DNA from: Zygnema cylindricum
Lineage: Eukaryota; Streptophyta; Zygnematophyceae; Zygnematales; Zygnemataceae
Reading direction: 5' to 3'
Assembly (NCBI GenBank): GCA_037447655.1
Contig: JBBHKE010001823.1
Span: 113,554-177,553, forward strand
DNA length: 64,000 nucleotides
In this document: positions 1 to 10,752 of the stretch, piece by piece
Position numbering within the stretch: the stretch's first letter is position 1
How the letters are laid out: each line of letters opens with the position of its first letter
Notes under the pieces: generated by a model
Database searches by the model: none
Told to the model about the DNA's origin: nothing
The model's input: only the letters and a program-made list of their open reading frames with translations
Made by a program: the position numbers and the translations under genes

Positions 1-971
1 TACATTGTTGTGAACGATAGTATCGATCAAATGATAAACTGTATCCTTCTTTTTCCAAAGGTCTACTCTTAATTTGAAACAAGTCATAGCTCACAACAGC
101 CATGAGCTAAACGTCTTTTAAACCCTAAAATCAAACAGCGGAGGAAAAACGAAGGCAGAAAATTTTAAAAAATAAAAATAAAAAGCAAAATGAAAAGCAA
201 AAATGCAAATTATGAGCAGATAAAGCACAGTGACAGTTTGTAGAATGGCCTTTTTAGTCGCATAACCATCCACTTCTCTGACTTTAACACCAAAAAGTCA
301 AGAATGAAATCTCATGAACAGATTGGGCAGATCTATGCAATTTTAGTTCAATACTGATTCAGTGAGTTTCGAACAGATTGGAAGTCTGGACTGCCGTACA
401 AGAAATTGCTGAGAGACCGGCCAATCTTGGTGGCCTCTGCGGTACGAAATTATAAAGCGACAGAGGCCATTACAACGACACGCCATACGTTACGGATAAA
501 AGTTAAGGAAGTCAACCAGTAGAATCGCGCTATTCGCTTTCATTGCTACATACGACAGAGCTAACGAAGGGCACTTCATTACAAGGGCGAAATAACCATA
601 GGTATGGTATGAGGTGAATACAGACTAGTACCGTACAAAAGTGCAAAACCGTGCGGCTTCGGTTACCGTAACAGAGGGGGTCATAAGATTATTTAAAAAG
701 TTTTATGATTAGGCTGGATTTTCGTGTTAAATTTCAGTTCGAATTTGACTACAGTGGCCGATATAGGAAATTACAGATATTAGTTGGTAGACTGTTTGTC
801 GCTATTACTGTAGTTTTAATCACTCGAGTTCTACAAAGTGAATGTTGTAGTGTTGTGCATTGAAGGCCCCTTGCCAATATTCGATATACCTAATTTTGGG
901 TACCCGATAATTGATATATTTCTTCATTACTAGTAAATCACACCCGTTACACAGGCATGGATTGTGTCTTA
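1..971. other. no recognisable gene
   Basis: AT-rich sequence with no long open frame, no recognised domain and no clear repeat structure on either strand. It ends at the TTA trinucleotide that appears to be one target-site copy of the foldback element that follows. Confidence 0.6.
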
Positions 972-2538
972 GGGTATGTCCCCATGTGCATAAGTAAGGG
1001 TTTTTTCTGTCGTTTTACTGTAAAACTTAGCGCCTTACTGCCTAAGGCTGCGGCCCCATGTAGTTGTAACTAAGCGTACTTACTTTGTATTTTAGCGCGG
1101 ATCCAGCGGACCCGGATTTCAAGTGTCTCTATGTGTTCATTCGAAATTATTACTTAAGTTTGTGACAATTGTATACGTCGACAACGCCCGTGACGGCTGT
1201 CACCGTGTACAATTTGTGATGACGCACCATATTTTCTTGAAACTTTTTGAAGCGTCGCAAGACGCATCGTAATTTTTGAAACGATTTGCGGATTTGGTAT
1301 GTCGCATGTCTTTGCGAGACATCGTTGACGTACAGCCTTGCACCCGTGGCTGTACAAAATGCCTTGACGTGAACCTCTCCCGTCCGGCCGCCATTACTTC
1401 GCAGATTTTTCACGTTCGCAGACTTTTCAACTTTGCGTGAAATGACACTGCAGCGTCGAGACCCCTGCAAAAAAAAAACCGTACAACATGCAAGCCGACA
1501 AAAACAAACAAACCCTGTACTTTTTTTCGTCGTCAAAACTTCTAAAATCTTTTCACACGTGGGAATATATTTTCAGATTGGTGTAGACGGATTTGCTTAG
1601 CTTAAAACACAGTGCCGATGTGTTTTATGATAAGCTTGAAAATGACGTGACAGTGGGTCGAAAAACCGCAAGACGACAAAATTTCGTACATCCTAAGTTC
1701 AAGAATGACGCAAATTGTACTTTACAAATTTGCGATTTCTTCGTACGGTCGCAACTTAGGCAGTACGGCGCTAAGTTATAAAGGAAAACGACAGAAAAAA
1801 ACCCGAACTTAGCCACATGGGGCCGCAGCCTAAGTTCTAACCGTACGAAGGAATCGCAAATTTGTAGAGTACAATTTGCGTCATCCTCGAACTTAGGGTG
1901 TACGAAAATTTGTCGTCTTGTGTTTTTCGACCCACTTCGACGACAAAAAACGTCATCTTCAACCTTATCTTTAAAACACATGCGCGATGTGTTTTAAAAC
2001 TAGGGATTTTCTATAAGCAAATAGGAACATATATTCGCTTTTGCCGTAATTTTCTAAAATTTTCATACGATTTCTAAGGACAAAGAAAAGTACAGAATTA
2101 GCTAAGTTTTGTCCGTTTGCGTTCGAATACGACGAAGAATAGTAAACTATTTGTTTAGATTTGCACGTTTTTGTCGAGTACGGATTTTTTTTTTGCAGGG
2201 GTCTTCAAATTTCGATGCCATTTCACGTCGACCGGACAAGAGACGCAAAGGCAAAGCGCCTCGTCTTCAACCGTGAAACTGCGCAGCCTGGAAGGCGGTA
2301 CGCCTACAATGTCACGGTAAGACATGCGACGTCACAAGCAGTTCCAAAAAATAACGTGCAACCACAAATTGTAGACGTTGAAAACTGTCACAGGTATTGT
2401 CGACGTATACAATCGTCACAAGCGTAAGTTACGATTTCGTCCTTACAATGCATAGGGACACTTGAAAACCGGGTCCGCCGGATCCGCGCTAAAATACAAA
2501 ATAAGTTCGCTAAGTTGCAAGTACATGGGGACATACCT
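972..2538. mobile_element. foldback (long inverted repeat) DNA element, Harbinger-like ends
   Basis: The two halves are imperfect reverse complements of each other around a centre near 1.8 kb. Block 1093-1128 (with GCGGATCCAGCGGACC) pairs with 2459-2494, the poly-A/GACCCCTGCA block near 1455-1480 pairs with 2190-2205, and 1610-1765 pairs with 1835-2000. The ends are GGGTATGTCCCCATG at the left and CATGGGGACATACC at the right, each next to a TTA trinucleotide (969-971 and 2539-2541). Terminal inverted repeats starting GG[G/C] with a TWA duplication are typical of PIF/Harbinger elements, so I infer a non-autonomous member of that class. The outer 50 bases (about 990-1050) recur inverted near the centre (1745-1820), suggesting nested duplication. 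The short ORFs inside are palindrome shadows; I see no transposase. Class assignment is uncertain, the inverted-repeat architecture is not. Confidence 0.7.
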
Positions 2539-2541
2539 TTA

Positions 2542-3039
2542 TTTTTCATGCCCCGTTACACGAACCTGGACAGTGTTCCGCTTGTCATGCCCGTTTTTCA
2601 TACCCGTTACACTTGGACCGTGTCCTGTTTATGAAAACGTAAAGTAATATTCACTGTTGTAGACGTCCGTACGAGCATTTGTAGACGCGACCCAAAAGGC
2701 CAAAACAACACAACGATTGACACAAACCGGTTGACAAGATCGAGCAACCAAGATCTGACGGTTAAAAACGATTGCCGAAGGGGTACTTTGAATGTGACCT
2801 GATCGTTGAGGTCGCCCAAAGGACAAAGTTACCCGTTTGCTGACGTCGGTCGGGGGACACGCCGTTTACGGGTGCAGACGGACGGAAAGTCAACCTATTT
2901 AAAGGTTTCCTTACGGACGACCAAAGGTCTATAATCAGTATATAAATAAGAGTATTTCAGACGCCTTTGTGGAAAGCCTTATATAGGCGGTGTGTCTGTC
3001 AAGGATTTTTTCTGTCCGACATACGGAAGGCCGTACCGT
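2542..3039. other. no recognisable gene
   Basis: Intergenic sequence with short CATACCCGTTACAC-type words near 2550-2620. No coding frame or repeat array could be supported. Confidence 0.5.
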
Positions 3040-3637
3040 TGGCACGATGTAGCCTTGCCGCCCGTCGCTGTGCAAGCCGCTGTACCGCTGGCATAATTCC
3101 ACGCTGCCGCCCGCCGGTTGGCGTAATGCTACGCTGCCGCCGCTGGCGTAATTCTACGCTGCCGGCAGCTGGCGTAATTCTACGTTGCCGGCCGCTGGCG
3201 TAATTCTACGCTGCCGGCTGCTGGCGTAATTCTACGCTGCCGCCTGCCAGCTGGCAGTTTTCTACGCTGCCGGCCGCTGGCGTGATTTTACGTAATATAT
3301 TTTTGCCAGCGTCGCATTATAGAGCGCCGTACCAATGGCGTAATATAAAATTGCCAACCGTCGCTGTGCAAATCGCCGTACGGTTGGCGTAATGTTATAC
3401 TGCCAACCGTCGATGTGCAAATCGCCATACGGCAAGCATATTGTTACGCTGACAGCCGTCGGTGTACAGACTGCCGTATGGCTGGCGTAATGTTACACTG
3501 ACAACCGTCGGTGTACAGACGCCGTACCGCTACAGTACTGTAGCGTTGCCTGTGTCGCGGTAAAGACAACCGTACGGCTGGCACAATGTAGCATTGTCGT
3601 GCGTCGCGGTACAAACCGTTGTACGACTGGCACAATG
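3040..3637. repeat. GC-richer satellite array (26-bp and longer units)
   Basis: From about 3110 to 3290 a 26-bp unit of the type CTGGCGTAATTCTACGCTGC recurs with small changes (starts near 3143, 3169, 3195, 3221). It is followed to about 3637 by longer, more diverged units of nearly 60 bp that combine a CCGTCG(G/C)TGT(G/A)CA half with a GGCGTAATGTTA half. The array is visibly GC-richer than its surroundings. The TA of its motif ACAATGTAGCGTTGTCG is where the MITE at 3640 inserted; the same motif resumes at 4193. Confidence 0.75.
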
Positions 3638-3639
3638 TA

Positions 3640-4190
3640 CACTGAGAATCGTTATTAATGTCAAAGTTTAAATATTGTTGAAGAAAATTTACCGTAATTG
3701 ATGCTAATTAAGATTTTTTTTTATTTTTTTTTAAAGGTGTATTATAATTTCGGCTTAATGGTAATTTGGGAACAGCAAAAATGGAATATTCGCCGTACGA
3801 TTATATACATTAATATACGTATTTGTACAAAATATTAGAAACCGTACGCCGTCGTGAAAGTTAAATATCTGTACAGGTCAGGCTAATCTACGTGTCATAA
3901 TAATCCCGTTTTAATCCCGTTTTTTTAGCGCACATTCTTATGAGTGAGCATATGATTTAATTCATTTTTTGTAAAATTTTCACTTAGAGAAGTACATTTA
4001 TGTACGGTCAAACATCGACCGTACATCACACTATTTAGATCTTATTGTATTTTCGTTCTTTACCCTATTTTATACGGTACCTTAATTAACGTCAAAGAAA
4101 AATTAAAATCATCTAATCCTATTTGAGGAAAAAAATCAAAATTTAAAAAACCCAAATTAGTGACTTTGACACTAATAACGATTCACAATG
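3640..4190. mobile_element. TA-flanked MITE, copy 1 (Tc1/mariner-like)
   Basis: About 551 bp with terminal inverted repeats (left CACTGAGAATCGTTATTAAT, right the complement of CATTGTGAATCGTTATTAGT) flanked by TA on both sides (3638-3639 and 4191-4192). The interrupted satellite motif ACAATG-TA-GCGTTGTCG reads through cleanly when the element is removed, which supports precise insertion at TA. No transposase is encoded. The interior is closely related to 8428-8959. TA target duplication and size suggest a Stowaway/Tc1-mariner type MITE; this is inference from the ends. Confidence 0.75.
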
Positions 4191-4192
4191 TA

Positions 4193-4300
4193 GCGTTGTC
4201 GTGGGTCGCAGTACGGACCGCCGTACCGCTAGCACAATGTAGCGTTGTCGTGCGTCGCAATATAGAGCCGTACGCCTGACACAATCTAAAGTTGCCAACA
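4193..4300. repeat. satellite array, continuation
   Basis: Resumption of the satellite interrupted at 3638: GCGTTGTCGTGGGTCGC, then a second GCGTTGTCGTGCGTCGC unit about 50 bp later. Confidence 0.65.
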
Positions 4301-5259
4301 GTCCCCAGCAAAGACTACCACCCGTACCGGCCCCTAAAAAAGCGTCGTTAAAAGTAAGTGCGGTCCGCCAAAAGTGACGCATAGCGTGCAGATTGACCAT
4401 AGATGTCCCGTGCGCATAATACGCACGAAACAAACGAGCGAATACTATGCACGATACGCATTTAACGTTGAATAAAATGTTATAAAATGCGTATCTGCCT
4501 ATGTAGCAATACATTTTTGTACATTTCCTGACGATGTCCCTACACTTTGCAGCTTTAAGGGTTATTTATAGGATTTTTAGGGCTTTAGAGTACCTTTCCT
4601 TACATTCCGTATGTTTCAGTATAACTGCTCCACACTTTTCATACATGTAAGTACATCGTCCGTAGTTTCCGTACCTGTTAAGGTTACATATTTTAGGGTT
4701 TGAAGGGTTCATTTCCGTACAGTCCCGTATATTTCAATACAGCTACGCTATACTTTTCGTGCAGTTACGTACACTAGTCGTACATTTTCGTACATATTAA
4801 GGTAATTAAAGGGCCGATTTTAGGGTTTTTAGGGTACACTGTCGTACATTCCTTTATATTTGAGTACGACTGCCAAAAAAATGTTTTACCATTAGGTTTT
4901 GTATGGTACACTTTCCGTATATTACTGTACATTTTTGTTAATTTTCTGTACATTTTAAGATTTTTTCAGGATTTTCTATGATTACGCTCTCCGTACATTT
5001 TTGTACATGTTCGTACAGCGGAAACTAAACGGATTTTAAGAAAAGTATAAAAGTCGCGAATACTACGTTAAAATCGGAAAAAAATCCAAATCAGTACAAA
5101 TTGGACAATTAGGGCTCAAACCATTACATTGGCTAAAAACTGTATACAAGCATAAACACACACAACACGAAACTCGCCCGTGTAACGGGCTCATTTTGTC
5201 TTGTATTTACAAATATACTTCGGTACAAAGTGTTATCGATGCTTAGTCAGCATCAGTCA
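4301..5259. other. non-coding, dispersed CGTACATTTT words
   Basis: No gene. From about 4500 to 5030 the words CGTACATTT, TTTAGGGTTT and TTAAGGT recur irregularly, giving a degenerate low-complexity texture but no fixed period. The stretch 4996-5110 resembles 54,660-54,930 in word content (AAAAGTATAAAA, AATACTACGT), so it is probably part of a dispersed repeat. Confidence 0.45.
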
Positions 5260-5480
5260 TATAAGTTCAGCCAACTGTGGTCGTGCGGTACGAAGCACCT
5301 GAGTGCGTACGGCGTGCTTCGTCACTTGTGGTCCCGCATGAATCATGTTCGTCGACACGATTCGAATCAACGTTACATATTGAATTTCGTACAATATATT
5401 TCTTCGATGTCTAGTTCAGACTTTGCCCGTCCGATTCTGCGAATCTGCTCATTCGATACTTGACACGTGTATGTGAGCGT
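5260..5480 (-). mobile_element. family-C LTR fragment
   Basis: The reverse complement of this stretch matches the middle of the family-C LTR at about 11,100-11,215. Shared words include ACGAAGCACCTGAGTGC, CGTCACTTGTGGTCCC and CATGAATCATG. No other part of an element is attached, so this is a truncated or solo LTR relic in minus orientation. Confidence 0.65.
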
Positions 5481-6239
5481 CATCGCCGTTCCGCAACAAA
5501 AAACGGAAGTTTTCCATGTGGAAACCGTTTTAGACGATCAAGTACCTCTCCTTCTCTCTCTCTCTCTCCCTCTCTCTTTCTCTCTCGCTCTCCCTCTTTC
5601 CCTCTAGCTCTCTTGTCCATACAAAACCACGTCCTCCGCCGCTTGTCGTATTATGTTCAGTTTTACACCTACAAATATTTCCTATCGGATCGCTTCGCGA
5701 TCTGCCGTCCATTTCACAATATTTGTTCGCGCCACTCAATTAATCTTTTGCGTCACTTTAATTTATGCGTACATTTGCTCCCCCAATCCGCGAAAGTATC
5801 CTAACCTCCACACTACACTTGTTACAGATTTACGCACGAAACATCGCGTGCGCACAAAAAATGTCGTGTACGCACGAACTATATTTTAAAAAACAACACT
5901 CCCGTGAAAATTGAGTTTCGTTCATCCGAAATAAAACATTACCTTACCTTTCCGTACATCCAATTTTTTTATTTTATTTTTGTTTTCGTTCAAACGTCAT
6001 TACTGCTTTCGCTGACGTCACCACTGCTCCAGCTACCTTTTGCCATATTTTCCAAAATTCGCCTATTGACAATTGCCTTCTTCCAAAAAATCGTCCTTCC
6101 TAAGTGTACCCTAATTTATGCTGCTTCTTTCTAACTTCAAAAATGTGTATATATATATTTTTTTTCTTTTCTCAATGCAATCTCCTCCTATCAAGTAAGG
6201 TCTATAAATTCATTTCACCACTTTATCTGCGCTATGTAG
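5481..6239. other. no recognisable gene; CT microsatellite
   Basis: Contains a short CT-rich microsatellite at about 5548-5612. The rest is AT-rich and I recognise neither a gene nor a repeat family. Confidence 0.45.
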
Positions 6240-7420
6240 ATTTAATTTCCTTGTTGAGTTAGTCCTTCAATATTCAAACATTCTTCAACTTCTATGAAAA
6301 CTTTATCAACTGCTTCCTTAATTTCTGTAAATTCTAAGATTCCTACAGATTTCACTATCGTCCTGTAACAACTCCCCCTAAGACATAAAAGCCTTATTGT
6401 CCTGTCATTAATGGTATAACACCTACACCTCTCCAGTACATCCGAATTTCCACTCGTATTCATCACTTAGCCATGTGATCAGATTTGTCTCAAAAATATC
6501 TCGTCTCTACACACTTTCATTTAATGGTTGCGACCTCTTCTCTCCTATTAAATACTTCCACGCCTTACGCTTCCTTTGATATATGTTACCTGCTTTACAG
6601 CACCAAATTCTCTTATAACTTGCTGAAAAGTCGTTCAAATCACTCCATTTTTCTGTCACACATCCTCTCAAAATTGCCGGTAGCGTTCTTTGGTGTGATC
6701 GATTTTGTAACAGGTTTCTTCTCCAGTATTTTTTTCTTGTTCTCTTATGACATCCTGGTCTCTTAAAAGACTTTGTACTTTTTCTATGTTTTGCCTTCCC
6801 ATTACCTCCAGAAAGTGTAATTTTTCTCACTAATTTTTGATCATTTTCGGTAGACTAGCTACTCCCTTTAAGTGTTTTCCTCCTAAGTATGTTCATTTTG
6901 ATCCCCTTTTCTTTTAGATGCATTCTCCTCTTCCTAATTTTCCTTCTTATATTCCCAATTTCTTCATTTTTATGACCTATTTTACTCTCATGAACTTCCC
7001 CTCTTACTCTATTTTCATGAACACTTACTCTCGATCCTTCTCTAAGTTCATTAATTTTCAAGTCCACATTATTTTCTACTTCCAACATTAATTCCCCATC
7101 TCTTTCCCCAACTCTTCTTACTTCAATAAACTCACTCTGTTGTAAGTGTTTTTCAGTCCCCATGTTGTCACTGGAAAGAGTCACGGTGTCTTGGTCCTTT
7201 TGGTCTTTTGGGATTGGTTGTGTACGGATTCGTACTACTGTAGCACTTTTGTTGTCACATTTGTTGTCACAGGTCCTTGTTGGGACAACCAAAACTGGAG
7301 TTAGGAGGTGGGGCCCACTGAATAAGTGATGCGCATTGAATTGGATTGATAGATTTTCGACTTTCAATATCGGTACACCGTCAATCGCTATTAGATTTAA
7401 TAAACAATGGAAGTACAATG
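6240..7420 (-). pseudogene. degenerate coding-like region, family not recognised
   Basis: On the minus strand the longest open frame (7418 to 6855) encodes about 187 residues rich in Glu, Lys and Arg, ending in a very basic segment with RRKIRKRR. Downstream, two frames give short runs that look like decayed hydrophilic protein, broken by stops, down to about 6242. Hydrophilic, Glu/Lys-rich character could be a coiled-coil or spacer protein, or a Gag/linker region of an old retroelement. I find no catalytic motif, zinc knuckle or recognisable domain, so no function is assigned. Confidence 0.25.
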
Positions 7421-8427
7421 TGATGGAAATAGTGTGGCGTACGGTCAGGGTATCTTCATACGAAATGGTACTTTTGAATTACAAAGGTATGAAAAGACCC
7501 TTAACATTATTTCGCACACATGTGAATGTGCACTGGAAGAAAGAAACGCAAGCTCGTCGAAAAAAAATCACGTTCACATATGTTCGTATGTCAACCGTGT
7601 GAACATCGAACATGTTAGCGTGTGGCGTACAAATTGTCAGATTTTGTACAGTTACACATATTACTATAGACATCGAAAGGGCGAGTATTTATTACTCAGG
7701 ACAACCCAAAATACAGTTAGGGATTGATTAGTACATATGATTTTTTTCAAAAAAATAAAATTCCCTATTAGTGTTAATAACACTAATTTTTTTTTTACGC
7801 TATTTATTCCTTTACTTTAATAACGATTGACGGTGTAGTAGTCTCAGCCAAAGGGCGCAAAAGTCAAAATTTTATATAACCGATACTAACCTTTTTTTTT
7901 TTCAAAATTTGAGCAACCGACGCTGGCCGGGTTATATCACGCTCCAAAATTGTCAATCGTTAACCGAACGGGGTTTACGAAAATAAAAGTTTACCAAAAC
8001 TCGATTTCTCGCGACTAACCATACCTTCCCGTAACCGAAAAAGTACAAAATTACAACGCTCTTTATTATTAGCGTTAAGCATTTATTACACAACAAATCG
8101 TAATAATCGTAAATAAATAACTAATGTTATCCATTCTAATTTAGATTTTTTCGTTTTTAAAAAAAAAAAATTACTCTAGTTTATCTAGTTTGGGTTTCTG
8201 TCCGTAATAATTATCCACTTTAAATATCTTTTAGGTACACAAACAGAATCTGACAAACGTACAATTTCACCTCATTATGACGTTTGCACTACGTGGTTTG
8301 TGAAAATGGAGTTATATTATAACGGCATGTATTAAATCATTTTTTGTACTTTTTTCGTTAATACAGTACAATTTTGCACAGCTAGACATCGACCGTTAGC
8401 CACACTATTTAAAACAGAGATATACTA
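7421..8427. other. non-coding, MITE-end-like fragments
   Basis: No gene. The sequence ATAACGATTGACGGTGTA near 7820-7840 resembles the right end of the TA-flanked MITEs, but no matching left end was found. The remainder is AT-rich. Confidence 0.4.
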
Positions 8428-8959
8428 CACCGTGAATCGTTAAGTTTAAATAGTGTTTAATAAAATTTATCGTAATTGATGCTAAATATGAATTTGAGTT
8501 TTTTTTTTTAAAAGGTGTATTCTAATTTTGGCGTTTATGCTAATTTGGGAACAACAAAAATGGGATATTCGCCGTACGATTATATACATTAATATATATA
8601 TATCCGTACAAAATATTAGAAATCGTACGCCGTCGTGAAATTTAAATATCCGTACATGTCAAACTAATTTACATGTCAGACTAATCACATTTTTTGAGCA
8701 CATGTTTCTATTCGTGAGCGTCTGATTTAATTCATTTTTTGTAAAATTTTCACTTTAAAAGGTACAATTATGTACGGTCTGGCATTGACCGTACATCGCA
8801 CTACTTGGATTTTATTGTATTTTTGTTCTTTACGCTAATTTGTACGGTACTTTAATTAACGCCAAGGAAAAATTTAAATCATGTATCCTATTTGAAGAAA
8901 AAACTCAAAATTTTAAGAACCCAAATTAGAGTTCTTGACATTAATAACAATTCGTGGTG
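8428..8959. mobile_element. TA-flanked MITE, copy 2
   Basis: About 532 bp, flanked by TA (8426-8427 and 8960-8961), with ends CACCGTGAATCGTTA and, inverted, CACCACGAATTGTTATTAA. The interior is closely similar to 3640-4190 in direct orientation: ATGCTAATTTGGGA near 3760 and 8550, CGTACGATTATATACATTAA, and CGTACGCCGTCGTGAAA. Two insertions of one MITE family, with no coding capacity. Confidence 0.7.
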
Positions 8960-8961
8960 TA

Positions 8962-9479
8962 TAGTAGTTAACGCTGATTCAAAAAGTACCTTAAATAATG
9001 TAAAGAAAAATTTAGAGTTATTTACTCTATTTAAGGTTTTTAGGTCAAAATTCGTGGTGTCAGAATTAGCGTTTATGATGCTGCTTACGATTCGCAATGT
9101 ACTGTTAATGGAAAATTATCATTAATTATACTATTTACTGCAAGGAGGTGTGGTAGACGTGGTAGGTTATAGTCCACGTCCTTAAATAATGAGCAAAAAA
9201 TCCAAAAAATGTTTTGTAGTATCAAATATATAAATAATCAAATCACAACCTCGTCCTATTTTCGACTCTATTATACAAAATCTCAACCTCAAACTTAAAA
9301 ATTACACAAAATCTATAAATCTAAATGTGGTACAAATATAACGCTTTGGTAATTTGATAAAATAAGCGTTCCGGTTTAAGAAATAAAAAAGGTAAACACG
9401 AGAAAAATTGTGAAATACAAAAAAAATCAAAGAAAAAAATATATAAAATACATATATAACTTATACTTAAAAAAAAACA
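8962..9479. other. no recognisable gene
   Basis: AT-rich, non-coding. The words AAATTCGTGGTGTC and ATTCGCAATGTA at 9050-9110 are again reminiscent of the MITE ends, without a complete element. Confidence 0.4.
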
Positions 9480-9740
9480 ATAATTAGAAAACAAAACAAA
9501 ACAAAAATTAATGCATTTAAAAGATCTTGGTTGGATCTAACACACAAAAGATCACTAATAATTAAAGCCGCTAGTGAGCGCCTTTTCTTTGTTATCGTGT
9601 TCCCGACATCCAAAAAATTGCATTCGGACATGGAACTAGAAGCCGGAATAGCTAGAATAGATCTAGCAACACCGGCTAGAATAGGAAATCCTCTTTCTTT
9701 CGCACGTACATTAGATTTTTTTCCACCATTCAATTATGTT
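9480..9740 (-). pseudogene. hAT transposase C-terminal dimerisation domain remnant
   Basis: The minus-strand frame from 9733 reads FPILAGVARSILAIPASSS, then a stretch ending TKKRRSLAALIISDLLCVRS. This is the arrangement of the hAT-family C-terminal dimerisation domain: a conserved FP-L--LAR--LAIPA-S---E block, then -G---T--R-SL, then a leucine-rich helix. Only about 85 codons survive. No catalytic core, zinc-finger BED domain or terminal repeats were recognised nearby, so this is the relic of a once larger transposase gene. Identification rests on the motif pattern and I am fairly confident; the original element boundaries are unknown. Confidence 0.65.
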
Positions 9741-10555
9741 AAAGTTCAATCTTTCCTCGTTCATTAATTTTAAATCAAAATAACGTTTCAATTCATCACT
9801 AACGAGCGTTTTTTTTGTATGTGGTAATAAAAACCTAATTTTTGTCATCGCTCTCACCAAAAAAATTGTGGAACCCAAATTAAAATGGTTGAAGGTCCTC
9901 GCAACACATCAACGCCACCATTTTCGCAATTTTTTTTTCGGTCACTCATTTTGGCATGCGTTTTTGAAAGAAATTTACGAAGAAGTCCCCTAGAACTATC
10001 CTTGTTGGCTAAAGCTAAATATGTGTGACTGTTAATTGTTGAAGTACCGTTTGTTGACTAGTATTGATAAACTATGAAACATGTATTAGAAGCCACAAAC
10101 CCTCCTCCTTTACTATGTATTTATTTGATGTTTTAGTTTCATAGACATGTTCAAATTTTTTCCAATAACTTGAAGTGGCCCTGTTTTCTTTCACTAGGCA
10201 ATACTAGGCAACTTCACCATTTTTTTATTTTTGAAGTTCGTTTTGGATTATAGTTTTAAGAGAATGCTTTTCTCTATTTTGGTGTATGACTTGGTTTTGA
10301 TTGAATTGTGGTCAAGTTTCTCTAACTGAAATAGCAATTCAAATTTTTGATTTATTGTTTGAAACGTGTGAATAAGCTAATAATTAGGATTTGTTTTGGA
10401 AAATTGACGTAATAATTTGTTTCTGCAATATTTATTGACTAATAAGTAATACATGTTCTATGACATTGACATAATAATATGATATATTTGGGGAAACACG
10501 ATATTAAACCCATAAATAGCACTTTGCAAAAACGTACGATATGTGAGTAAACCAA
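9741..10555. other. no recognisable gene
   Basis: AT-rich sequence between the hAT remnant and the repeat that precedes the first Copia element. No supported feature. Confidence 0.4.
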
Positions 10556-10747
10556 TATGTCGTGCATGAGAAACAAGCAGGGTGAACTAGCAATCCTAAC
10601 CACCAAAGTCATGCTCACAAACATTTACAGAACCGAAAAATGAAAGAGAAGGAAAAAATGTGTATACATCAGGAAAAAGCATAAAGGTGAAAATGACCAA
10701 AAGCGAAAAAGGGAAGAATACTCCCCTACAGTGAAGTGACCCATGGG
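10556..10747. repeat. dispersed repeat, shared with window end and 18.06 kb
   Basis: TGTCGTGCATGAGA and AAAGTCATGCTCACAAACAT occur here and again at 63,876-63,950 in the same order. The neighbouring segment (about 10,456-10,520, with GACATTGACATAATAAT and GGAAACAC) recurs near 18,070-18,130. These are pieces of one dispersed repeat of unknown class. Confidence 0.55.
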
Positions 10748-10752
10748 ATAGC
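10748..10752. other. target-site duplication (left) of Copia element C
   Basis: ATAGC directly precedes the left LTR and is repeated at 16,931-16,935 directly after the right LTR. A perfect 5-bp duplication is the usual integrase signature for Copia elements and fixes both element ends. Confidence 0.9.

Noticed and set aside
1150-1981. ORFs of 118 and 128 codons in the foldback element
   Set aside because: They mirror each other across the palindrome and have no recognisable domain; long inverted repeats readily produce such shadows.
4560-4870. Telomere-like TTTAGGG words
   Set aside because: Single scattered occurrences within other sequence, never in tandem; not an interstitial telomere array.
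5548-5612. Coding ORF through the CT microsatellite (5460-5804)
   Set aside because: Open only because of the Ser/Leu-encoding repeat; no support on either side.
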